Positions 45,073 to 52,164 of a DNA stretch of 64,000 bases are shown here, piece by piece. This DNA is from Burkholderiales bacterium (lineage in GTDB: Bacteria; Pseudomonadota; Gammaproteobacteria; Burkholderiales; Burkholderiaceae_C): assembly GCA_021414305.1 (NCBI GenBank), contig JAIOOS010000019.1:1-64000 (forward strand), written 5' to 3'. The notes under the pieces were generated by a model. That model saw only the letters and a program-made list of their open reading frames with translations. It was not told where the DNA came from and did no database searches. Numbering within the stretch: position 1 is the stretch's first letter; each line of letters starts with the position of its first letter. Made by a program: the position numbers and the translations under genes.

Positions 45073-45096
45073 CCCTCTCCCGCGGGCGGGAGAGGG
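45073..45096. repeat. REP-like palindrome between convergent genes
   Basis: Perfect 11-bp arms, CCCTCTCCCGC and GCGGGAGAGGG, with a two-base loop. The surrounding sequence (tgaccctcaccccggccctctcccgc) has the form of the dispersed palindromic repeats often seen downstream of genes in high-GC Pseudomonadota, whose translation reads like PHPGPLPRAGEG. It may serve as a bidirectional terminator or mRNA stabiliser. Confidence 0.65.
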
Positions 45097-45105
45097 AGGC
45101 GAGGC

Positions 45106-46389
45106 TCAGCGCAGGTTGCCGGTGTGGCCCAGCGAATACCGCCCGGGCTGCGGCCAGACCGTGAGGCCGTGCGGCTCGCGGCCGACCTTGATCTTGTCGA
45201 CCGTGCCCTGGGTGGTCTCGATGCGGTAGACGACGTCGTCGTAGCGGCCGGAGAGCCAGAGGTACTTGCCGTCGGCGCTGACGTTGCCCATGTCGGGGCT
45301 GCCGCCGCCGGGGATCGGCCAGGTCTGCACGACCTTGCCGCTGGCGAAATCGATCACCGAGACGCTTCCCGGTCCGCCCGCCTTGCCGCGCACCTCGTTG
45401 CTGCCGCGGTTGGCGACGTAGAGCTTCCTGCCGTCGCGGCTCGGGTAGAGGCCGTGCGCGCCGACGCCGGTCTCGACGAAGCCGATCTGCCGGAACGACT
45501 CGCCGTCGACCACGTGCACGCCGTCGGCCATCATGTCGGCGACGTAGAAGCGCTTGCCGTCGGGCGAGACGCGCACGTCCTGCGGCATCCCGGGCGTGGT
45601 GCAGATCTCGCCGGCTCCTGCCGGGTCGGGCACCTTCTTCGGCTTCCGGCCGGGCTTGTCGATCACGGCGAGCACGTCGGGCCGGGCGAAGTACCTGCTC
45701 AGGCGGATCGTCGCCAGCACCTTGCGGTTGACGAGGTCGATCTTGGTCAGCGAGCCGTTGAACTCGCAGGTGAAGACCGCGAACCGGCCGTCGATCGAGA
45801 AATCGGCATGGTTGATGCCGGCGCAGGCCGGCGTGGGGATCGAGCCGCCGAGCTTCATCGTCTGCGGGTCGCGGAAGTCGAGCCGCTTGTAGGCCTCGGC
45901 GACGACGATCGCCTCCTTGCCGTCGGGCGTCCAGTACATGTTGTAGGGGTCGTCGACGGCGATCGACTTGCCGGGCTTGCCGGTCTTCGGATCGATCGGC
46001 GTCAGGCTGCCGTCGGTGCGGCCCTCGGCGTTGTTGGCGACCCAGAGCACGGTCAGGTCCCAGGAGGGCACCACATGTTGCGGGTTGACCCCGACCTTGA
46101 AGGTGTCGACCACCTTGAGCGTCTCCGGGTCGATCACCGAGACGGTGTTGGCCGCCCTGTTCGGCACGTAGACGCGCGCCAGTGCACCGTTCACCGCCGC
46201 CCCGAGCCGGCCGGCGCCGGTCTCGCTGTAGAGGTTGTCCCGATGGGGGACGCCGGGCATGCCCGGCAAGGTGGCTATCGGCGCGGCAGGCGGTGCATCG
46301 GCCGGGGTTTGCGCGGCCACCCACCAGGCCGAGCCGCCGAGGGCGGCGAACAGGCTCGCGCCCAGGCCGAGCCGGATCATCTTGTGCAT
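45106..46389 (-). CDS. YVTN-type beta-propeller protein, exported
   Basis: Exported protein of 427 residues. The N-terminal signal (LGLGASLFAALGGSAWWVAAQ) is followed by at least six YVTN/NHL-like propeller blades, e.g. ARVYVPNRAANTVSVIDPET, GKRFYVADMMADGVHVVD and GRKLYVANRGSNEVRG. Single Cys occur in PACAGINH, FTCEFNG and EICTTPG. No heme or quinone motif is seen. Such propellers bind ligands or partners; no activity can be assigned. It is transcribed after the creatininase-like gene with a 44-base gap. Confidence 0.8.
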   Translation of the reverse strand: MHKMIRLGLGASLFAALGGSAWWVAAQTPADAPPAAPIATLPGMPGVPHRDNLYSETGAGRLGAAVNGALARVYVPNRAANTVSVIDPETLKVVDTFKVGVNPQHVVPSWDLTVLWVANNAEGRTDGSLTPIDPKTGKPGKSIAVDDPYNMYWTPDGKEAIVVAEAYKRLDFRDPQTMKLGGSIPTPACAGINHADFSIDGRFAVFTCEFNGSLTKIDLVNRKVLATIRLSRYFARPDVLAVIDKPGRKPKKVPDPAGAGEICTTPGMPQDVRVSPDGKRFYVADMMADGVHVVDGESFRQIGFVETGVGAHGLYPSRDGRKLYVANRGSNEVRGKAGGPGSVSVIDFASGKVVQTWPIPGGGSPDMGNVSADGKYLWLSGRYDDVVYRIETTQGTVDKIKVGREPHGLTVWPQPGRYSLGHTGNLR

Positions 46390-46433
46390 GCGGGGAATCG
46401 TTTCGAAGGGACTGAAGAGGAGAAAACCCTCGA

Positions 46434-47231
46434 TTATCGAACGGTCGCCCTGCGGATCGCGTTGACGCTGGCGGCGACGATCAGGTCGACGCCGGCCTGG
46501 CCGAGCGCGGCGGTCGAGGGGCGCGGGTCGCCGTAGGTGCCGTCGGCGGCGGCCGGGGGCTCGGCCAGCCGGTCGGCGCGCACCAGGCGCGGGTCGACGG
46601 CGAGCATCAGCGAGGTGTCGGCGCTGCCGGCGTGGGTGCCGATCTGGGCGGCGGTGAGGCCGCGCTGGCGCAGGACTGCGGCGTAGGGCTCGGTGCCGGC
46701 CCGGTAGTACTCGGCGATGAAATGCACCCGCACCGGCGTCGCCGCCCATTCGCGGTTCAGCTTCGCCGCCACCGCCGCGAGCTCCGACTGGTAGCCGCCG
46801 TGGTCGCCGATCAGCACCACGTCGCGAAAGCCGGCGCGGCGAAAGCTGCGGGCGGCGCCTTCGAGCACGCCCCTGAACGCCTCGGGGGTCACCGAGATCG
46901 TGCCGGCGAAGCGGATGTGCCCGCCCGCGCCGGCGACGTCGCCCTCGGGCACGTAGGCGAGCACGGGCGCGACCAGCGCGTTGCCGAGCTGGGTCGCGAT
47001 CCGCCCGGCGAGGACGTGCGCCCGCACGTTGTGCTTGCCGAGCGCCATGTGCGGGCCGCTCTGCTCGGTGCCGCCGACCGGCACGACGACCGTCGTGCGA
47101 CCGGCGGCGATGGCGTCGCGGACCTCGGTCCAGGTCATGTCCTCGAGGAACACGGTCGCCTCGGCGGCGCGGGCGGGAACCGCCGGGCCCAGCGCCAGGG
47201 CGGCGAGAACGAAGGCGAGCAGGCATCTCAT
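46434..47231 (-). CDS. Creatininase family protein, exported, variant metal site
   Basis: Protein of 265 residues with a signal peptide (MRCLLAFVLAALALGPAVPARA), unusual for a family that is mostly cytoplasmic. Creatininase-like motifs are VGGTEQSGPHMALGKHN (E56 and H61), IGDHGGYQ and THAGSADTSLMLAVDP. Compared with creatininase as I know it, the Asp of LGTD is replaced by KHN and the Glu of HAGExETS by Asp. Metal binding may therefore be altered. It could be an amidohydrolase of small cyclic amides in the periplasm. The ATG overlaps the regulator stop by four bases. Confidence 0.75.
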   Translation of the reverse strand: MRCLLAFVLAALALGPAVPARAAEATVFLEDMTWTEVRDAIAAGRTTVVVPVGGTEQSGPHMALGKHNVRAHVLAGRIATQLGNALVAPVLAYVPEGDVAGAGGHIRFAGTISVTPEAFRGVLEGAARSFRRAGFRDVVLIGDHGGYQSELAAVAAKLNREWAATPVRVHFIAEYYRAGTEPYAAVLRQRGLTAAQIGTHAGSADTSLMLAVDPRLVRADRLAEPPAAADGTYGDPRPSTAALGQAGVDLIVAASVNAIRRATVR

Positions 47232-47962
47232 CGTTGCAACTCCTGGTGCAGGCCGTAGCCGCGCAGTCGCTCGAGGTCGAGCACCCGCACGCCGCCGTAC
47301 TCGACCCGGATCGCGCCGCCCTCGTCGAGCCGCTTCAGCGCCTCGTTGACGCGCTGCCGCGACAGACCGACGAGGTAGCCGAGCTCCTGCTGGGTGATGC
47401 GCAGCAGCGAGCCGACGCCAGGGTAGAGGATCGGGTGGAACAGTGCGGCGAGGCTGCGCGCGACGCGCGCGTCGGGGTCGCCGAGCCGGTCGATCTCGCG
47501 CGCGGCGATGAACTGGCCGAGCCGCTCGTTGAGCTGCTGGACGATGAAGCCGTTGAACGGCAGGCTGCGCTCGAGCAGCCAGTGGAAGGTCTCCACGCTC
47601 AGGCCCGCGACCACGCTCTTGCGCAGCGCCTGGATGTTGTAGCGGTAGGTCTCGCGCTTGATCACCGTGCCTTCGCCGAACCAGCCCCCCGGGGCGATGC
47701 CGGTGAAGGTGATCGGCACGCCCATCGCCGTGTCGTTGCTCATCTTCAGCAGGCCGTCGACCACGCCGAACCAGTAGGTGACCGGGCGGCCGACCCGGCA
47801 GAGGAGCTCGCCCACCTCCACCGGCACCACCTTCAGGTCGGCCAGGGCGCGCTCGCGCTCGTTCGGCAGCAGCGCCTGCAGCCAGGCCATCTCGGCCAGC
47901 TCGGTCGGCTCGGGCGTGCGCGCGCGGGCGAGCAGGTAGGCGGCGGAAGAAGAGCGCGACAA
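47228..47962 (-). CDS. Crp/Fnr family transcriptional regulator
   Basis: Regulator of 244 residues. The N-terminal cyclic-nucleotide-binding-like beta roll has LKVVPVEVGELLCRVGRPVTYWFGVVDGLLKMS and GIAPGGWFGEGTVIKRE. The C-terminal winged helix has ITQQELGYLVGLSRQRVNEALKRLDEGG. No Fnr-type cysteines are present. The start is uncertain: I chose TTG at 47962, since GACAAT-CGCCGC just before it looks like a -10 box with a three-base leader. It likely controls the two genes downstream and perhaps the divergent TetR operon. Confidence 0.82.
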   Translation of the reverse strand: MSRSSSAAYLLARARTPEPTELAEMAWLQALLPNERERALADLKVVPVEVGELLCRVGRPVTYWFGVVDGLLKMSNDTAMGVPITFTGIAPGGWFGEGTVIKRETYRYNIQALRKSVVAGLSVETFHWLLERSLPFNGFIVQQLNERLGQFIAAREIDRLGDPDARVARSLAALFHPILYPGVGSLLRITQQELGYLVGLSRQRVNEALKRLDEGGAIRVEYGGVRVLDLERLRGYGLHQELQR

Positions 47963-47999
47963 GGTGCGGCGATTGTCGTCGCCACGTCCTTGCCGCCTC

Positions 48000-48034
48000 T
48001 TGACCAAACAAGTGTTTGTCTTTCTAATCGATGC
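48000..48034 (+). promoter_or_regulatory. Near-consensus promoter of the TetR-mutase operon
   Basis: TTGACC (48000-48005), exactly 17 bases of spacer, then TCTAAT (48023-48028). Both hexamers match the sigma-70 consensus at five of six positions. The expected start of transcription is 48035, the A of the tetR ATG, so the message should be leaderless. Confidence 0.7.
48005..48018. promoter_or_regulatory. Palindromic operator inside the tetR promoter spacer
   Basis: CAAACA-AG-TGTTTG is a perfect 6-bp inverted repeat with a two-base centre, lying between the -35 and -10 boxes. A TetR dimer bound here would block the promoter, so autoregulation and control of the following operon by an acyl-CoA or acid ligand is likely. 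Confidence 0.65.
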
Positions 48035-48631
48035 ATGGATCCGACCCGACGGCGCGGCCACAGCCGCCTGCCGCAGCTGCTCGACGAGGCGGCGCGCGCG
48101 TTCGCCGCGCGCGGCTTCGCCGCCGCGTCGGTGCGCGAGATCGTCGGCCCGATCGGCATGCTGCCGGGCTCGCTCTACTGCCATTTCCCGACCAAGGAAG
48201 CGCTGCTCGTCGCCGTCTACACGGAGGGCGTCGAGCGGATCTCGGCCGCGGTCGACGCCGCGGTGGCGCCGCTCGCCGAACCCTGGGCGCGGCTCGAGGC
48301 CGGCTGCGTCGCCCACCTCGGCTCGCTGCTCGACCACACCGACTATTCGCAGGTCGTGATCCGGGTGCGGCCGAGCGACGCCCCGGCGGTGGCCGAGGAG
48401 CTGGTCGCCTTGCGCGATGCCTACGAGGCGCGCTGGACCACGCTGATCGTGGCCCTGCCCCTGGAGCGCTCGGTCGACCGCTCGGATCTGCGCCTGTTCC
48501 TGATGGGCGCGCTCAACTGGAGCCAGACCTGGTACCGCGACGACGGCGCGTCTTCGCCGGCGAGGATCGCCCGGCGGTTCGTCGGCCTGCTGAAGAGCGG
48601 CCTGGCCGAGAAGATGAAGGAAACCGCATGA
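48035..48631 (+). CDS. TetR family transcriptional regulator
   Basis: Regulator of 198 residues. The N-terminal HTH is complete: [23 protein letters not shown], then [21 protein letters not shown]. The C-terminal ligand domain, e.g. [22 protein letters not shown], resembles TetR regulators of CoA-dependent catabolism. It is the first gene of an operon in which the B12-binding subunit overlaps its stop (ATGA), so it probably senses the pathway substrate or its CoA ester. The ATG at 48035 coincides with the predicted transcription start. Confidence 0.88.
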   Translation: MDPTRRRGHSRLPQLLDEAARAFAARGFAAASVREIVGPIGMLPGSLYCHFPTKEALLVAVYTEGVERISAAVDAAVAPLAEPWARLEAGCVAHLGSLLDHTDYSQVVIRVRPSDAPAVAEELVALRDAYEARWTTLIVALPLERSVDRSDLRLFLMGALNWSQTWYRDDGASSPARIARRFVGLLKSGLAEKMKETA

Positions 48632-49077
48632 CGACGCTCGAAGACACGTTCCGGCCGCGGGTGCTGGTCACCAAGATCGGCCTCGACGGCCACGACCGCG
48701 GCAGCCGCATCGTCGCCGCCGCCTGCCGCGATGCCGGCATGGAGGTGATCTACACCCCGCCGTGGCAGACGATCGCCGCGGTGGTGAAGCTCGCGCTCGA
48801 GGAAGACGTCGACGTCGTCGGCATCTCCTCGCTCGCCACCGACCACCTGATCGTGCCCAAGCTGATGAAGGCGCTCGGCGACGCCGGCCTCGGCCACATG
48901 CGCGTCGTCGTCGGCGGCATCGTTCCCGACAACGAGGAGCAGGTGCTGCTGAAGAGCGGCGTGCGCCAGGTGTTCCACCCCGGCGGCACGATGGACGAGA
49001 TCACGACGAAGATCCGCGCCTATGCGCTCGAGGCGCGCGAGGCCGGCGCCCACGCCGACATGGGAAAGACGACATGA
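48628..49077 (+). CDS. B12-binding small subunit of an acyl-CoA mutase
   Basis: Cobalamin-binding domain protein of 149 residues, the small subunit of a split B12-dependent mutase. The motif D20-G-H22-D-R-G25 gives the lower axial His, followed by GISSL (67-69) and VVGG (94-97) of the base-off nucleotide pocket. Length and composition match the C-terminal domain of methylmalonyl-CoA mutase. It overlaps tetR and the large-subunit gene by four bases each, so subunits should be made together. Confidence 0.92.
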   Translation: MTTLEDTFRPRVLVTKIGLDGHDRGSRIVAAACRDAGMEVIYTPPWQTIAAVVKLALEEDVDVVGISSLATDHLIVPKLMKALGDAGLGHMRVVVGGIVPDNEEQVLLKSGVRQVFHPGGTMDEITTKIRAYALEAREAGAHADMGKTT

Positions 49078-50759
49078 ACAAGCCCGTCGAATCGCCGCTC
49101 GCTTCGGCCACCGCGGCCGATGCCAGGGCGCGCTGGGAGCGCGACTACCGCGAGGCCATCGGCACCGACCGCGCCACCGAGAACGTCTCCGGCATCCCGG
49201 TCCGGCCGCTCTACGGCCCCGACGACTGGGCGGCCTACGGTCAGGCCGACCCGCTCGGCTTTCCCGGCCAGCCCGACTACACCCGCGGCATCTACGCCAC
49301 CATGCATCGCGGCCGCACCTGGACCCAGCGCCAGCTCATCGGCATGGGCACGCCGCCCGACTACAACGAGCGGCTGCTCGGCATCATGGCGCGCGGCGCG
49401 ACGGCGGTCTCGCTGATTCCCTGCAACTCGGTCTACCGCGGCTACGACATGAGCTCGGTCGAGCCCGAGCTGCTCGGCACCTGCGGCGTGGTCGTGAACA
49501 ACGCCGACCACATGGACCGCTGCCTCGAAGGCGTGGACCTGAACCGCATCTCCTGCGCGCTCAACGACCCCTCGCCCTTCACGCTGCTCGCCTTCATGCT
49601 CGTCACCGCCGAGCGCCGCGGCGTGCCGTGGCGCAACGTCACCGGCACCTCGAACCAGAGCGACTACATCTCGCACTACGTCGCCAACCACATGTTCTAC
49701 CGGCTCTCGCTGCCGGGCGCGCGCCGGGTGCTGATGGACCACATCGCCTTCTGCAACGAGAAGGTGCCGCGCTGGAACCCGATGTCGGTGGTCGGCCAGC
49801 ACACCCAGCAGGCCGGTGCGACGCCGGCCGAGGCGATGGCCTTCACCCTCGCCACCGCCGTGCAGAACGCGGAGGACTGCATCGCCCGCGGCATGGACCC
49901 CGACCAGTTCCTGCCGCGCTTCACCTTCTTCTTCGACATCTCGCTCAGCTTCTTCGAGGAGGTCGCCAAGTTCCGCGCCGGCCGGCGGATCTGGGCGCGG
50001 CTCGCGAGGGAGCGCCTCGGCGCGAAGAAGGAGACCGCCTGGCGCTTCAAGTTCCACGGCCAGACCTCGGGCGTCGACCTCACCCGGCAGCAGCCGCTCA
50101 ACAACATCGCCCGCGTCACGGCGCAGGCGATGGCCGGCATCTTCGGCGGCCTGCAGTCGCTGCACACCGACTCGTACGACGAGGTCTTCCAGGTGCCGGG
50201 CGAGGCCGCCGCGCGCATCGCCGTGGCGACGCAGAACATCCTGCGCGAAGAGGCGCACCTCACCGACGTGATCGACCCGCTCGGCGGCTCGTTCTACGTG
50301 GAGTCGCTGACCGACGCGATGGAGGAGAAGATCCTCGCCATCATGAAGACGATCGACGAGGCCGGCGGCATGTACAAGGCGGTCGAGTCAGGCCTTGTGC
50401 AACGCACGATCGGCGCCTCGGCGCTTCGCTTCCAGCAGAGGGTCGACAGCGGCGAGCAGACGATCGTCGGCGTCAACGCCTATCGCGCCGAAGACGAGGC
50501 GGCGGCGCGGCCCGCGGTGGAGCGGCCCGACCCGGCGAAGATGCAGGCGCACCTCGACGCGTTCGCCGCGTGGAAGGCGGGGCGCTCCCCGGCGGCGGTG
50601 AACGCCGCGCTCGACGGCCTGAGGCGTGCCGCCGAGGACCCGAAGGCGAACGTCTTCGCCGCCGTGGTCGACGGCGCCCGCGCCGGCCTGAGCAACGAGG
50701 AGATCTGCGCACGCCTGCGCCTCGACCTCGGCTTCGGCCAGCCGCTCGCCTTCGTCTAG
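49074..50759 (+). CDS. Acyl-CoA mutase large subunit, substrate unknown
   Basis: TIM-barrel CoA-substrate subunit of a B12-dependent carbon-skeleton mutase, 561 residues. Family features are RTWTQRQ, the His of [16 protein letters not shown] (H243, the counterpart of His244 in methylmalonyl-CoA mutase), [24 protein letters not shown] and [13 protein letters not shown]. The substrate pocket differs. The usual Tyr89 position is His78 (ATMHRGRTW), GTIQND has become GTSNQSD, and the FDLPTQ-GYDSDHP region is [15 protein letters not shown]. It is therefore neither a typical methylmalonyl-, isobutyryl-, ethylmalonyl- nor 2-hydroxyisobutyryl-CoA mutase. The linked MeaB, ligase and importer suggest a catabolic role. 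Confidence 0.85.
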   Translation: MNKPVESPLASATAADARARWERDYREAIGTDRATENVSGIPVRPLYGPDDWAAYGQADPLGFPGQPDYTRGIYATMHRGRTWTQRQLIGMGTPPDYNERLLGIMARGATAVSLIPCNSVYRGYDMSSVEPELLGTCGVVVNNADHMDRCLEGVDLNRISCALNDPSPFTLLAFMLVTAERRGVPWRNVTGTSNQSDYISHYVANHMFYRLSLPGARRVLMDHIAFCNEKVPRWNPMSVVGQHTQQAGATPAEAMAFTLATAVQNAEDCIARGMDPDQFLPRFTFFFDISLSFFEEVAKFRAGRRIWARLARERLGAKKETAWRFKFHGQTSGVDLTRQQPLNNIARVTAQAMAGIFGGLQSLHTDSYDEVFQVPGEAAARIAVATQNILREEAHLTDVIDPLGGSFYVESLTDAMEEKILAIMKTIDEAGGMYKAVESGLVQRTIGASALRFQQRVDSGEQTIVGVNAYRAEDEAAARPAVERPDPAKMQAHLDAFAAWKAGRSPAAVNAALDGLRRAAEDPKANVFAAVVDGARAGLSNEEICARLRLDLGFGQPLAFV

Positions 50760-50768
50760 GCCCCGCGC

Positions 50769-52022
50769 GTGACTCTCGATCCCCGTGCCGCGGCGCTCGC
50801 CGAGCGCGCCCTGGCCGGCGACAGGCGGGCGATCGCCCGCCTGCTGACCCTGTTCGACGACGACGCGCCCGGCGCGCGCGAGGCCGCGGCGACGATGGCC
50901 GCGCACGCCGGCAAGGCGCGCATCGTCGGCGTCACCGGCGTGCCCGGCAGCGGCAAGTCGACGCTCGTCAACGCCTTGCTCGGCGCCTGGCTGGACCGCG
51001 GCCTGCAGGTCGGCGTCGTCGCCTTCGATCCGTCGAGCCCGATCAGCGGCGGCGCCGTGCTCGGCGACCGGATCCGCATGGGCGAGCACGGCGCGAACCC
51101 GAACGCCTTCGTCCGTTCGTTCTCGGCGCGCGGCGAGCTCGGCGGCCTCTCGCGCGCGGCGCGGGCGGCGATCGACTGCTTCGATGCGGCCGGCTTCGAC
51201 CGCGTGATCGTCGAGACCGTCGGCACCGGCCAGTCGGAAACGCGCATCGCCGCCCTCGCCGACAGCCGCGTCGTCGTCTGCCCGCCCGGACTCGGCGACG
51301 ACGTCCAGGCGCTGAAGGCGGGCACGCTCGAGATCGCCGACGTGCTGGCGGTCAGCAAAGGCGACCTGCCGCTGGCCGAGCAGACGGCGCAGGAAATGCG
51401 CGAGATGCTGAGCCTGCGTCGCAGCCCGGCGGCCGGCACCTGGAAGCCGCGCGTCGTCGTCGTTCGCGCCCTGGCCGAAGGCGGCATCACCGGCCTGCTC
51501 GAGGCGCTCGAGGCGCACGCCCTGTCGGTCGAAGCCGGCCGGCGCCTGCGGGAAGGCCCTGGCCGGCGCCTCGGCGCAATTCCCGACCCGGCCTCCATCG
51601 CGGCCGGCGACGCCGACGGCTGGCGCGCCCGCCTGCAGGCGCTGGCCGAGCGCGACGGCCTCTGCGCGACGCTCGGCATCACGGTGCTGGCGGGCGGCCC
51701 GGGCCGCTCCGAAGTGGCGATGACGGTCGATGCGCGCCACCTCAATTTCAACGGCGGCTGCCACGGCGGCGCCCTGTTCTCGCTCGCCGACAGCGCCTTC
51801 GGCCTGGCTTCGAATTCGCACGGGCCGCTGGCCTCCGGGATCGACGCCCACATCACCTTCCAGGCCGGCGTGCGGGCCGGCCAGCGCCTCGTCGCCCGCG
51901 CCAGCGAGGTGAGCCGCAGCCGGCGGATCGCGGTCTACCGGATCGACGTCGTGCGGCCCGAAGGCGACGGCGGCGAGACCGCGGTCTCCAGCTTCACCGG
52001 CACGGTCTCGATCAAGGCATGA
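50769..52022 (+). CDS. MeaB-like GTPase fused to a PaaI-type hotdog thioesterase
   Basis: A 417-residue fusion. Residues 1-255 are a MeaB/ArgK G3E GTPase, the chaperone that loads and protects B12 mutases: Walker A GVPGSGKST (57-65), AFDPSSPISGGAVLGDRIRM, IVETVGTGQSE, and SKGD (196-199) where NKAD is normal. The C-terminal dimerisation extension of MeaB is missing. After a linker, residues 285-417 are a hotdog domain with NFNGGCHGGALFSLADSAFG, the PaaI thioesterase signature. The fused hydrolase could clear dead-end CoA esters of the mutase. Start GTG at 50769, nine bases after the mutase gene. Confidence 0.88.
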   Translation: MTLDPRAAALAERALAGDRRAIARLLTLFDDDAPGAREAAATMAAHAGKARIVGVTGVPGSGKSTLVNALLGAWLDRGLQVGVVAFDPSSPISGGAVLGDRIRMGEHGANPNAFVRSFSARGELGGLSRAARAAIDCFDAAGFDRVIVETVGTGQSETRIAALADSRVVVCPPGLGDDVQALKAGTLEIADVLAVSKGDLPLAEQTAQEMREMLSLRRSPAAGTWKPRVVVVRALAEGGITGLLEALEAHALSVEAGRRLREGPGRRLGAIPDPASIAAGDADGWRARLQALAERDGLCATLGITVLAGGPGRSEVAMTVDARHLNFNGGCHGGALFSLADSAFGLASNSHGPLASGIDAHITFQAGVRAGQRLVARASEVSRSRRIAVYRIDVVRPEGDGGETAVSSFTGTVSIKA

Positions 52023-52068
52023 GCACGCGCCGAGGCGAGGGATACACCCGAGGGTGTTGTCCCGTAGA

Positions 52069-52086
52069 TTGTCGGCAGAACGACAA
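52069..52086. promoter_or_regulatory. Inverted repeat TTGTCG-N6-CGACAA before the acyl-CoA ligase
   Basis: Perfect 6-bp arms lie in the 142-base gap between the GTPase-thioesterase gene and the ligase, the largest gap in this cluster. It may be an operator for a second, internal promoter. I found no convincing -35/-10 pair, and the arms differ from the CAAACA operator of tetR. Confidence 0.35.
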
Positions 52087-52164
52087 CTTGGCGTCAAAAT
52101 TTTCCTAGAGTCGCAACTGACGCGCTGCGCCCGGCGCGCGCGTGCCCTCGTCGAAAGATTGATC

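Noticed and set aside
49074..50759. Ordinary methylmalonyl-CoA mutase
   Set aside because: Key pocket residues differ and the genetic context is catabolic with its own importer and ligase.
49020..52108. Long alternative plus- and minus-strand frames across the mutase and GTPase genes
   Set aside because: No family motifs and Arg/Pro-rich composition; the mutase and MeaB motifs are in the chosen frame.
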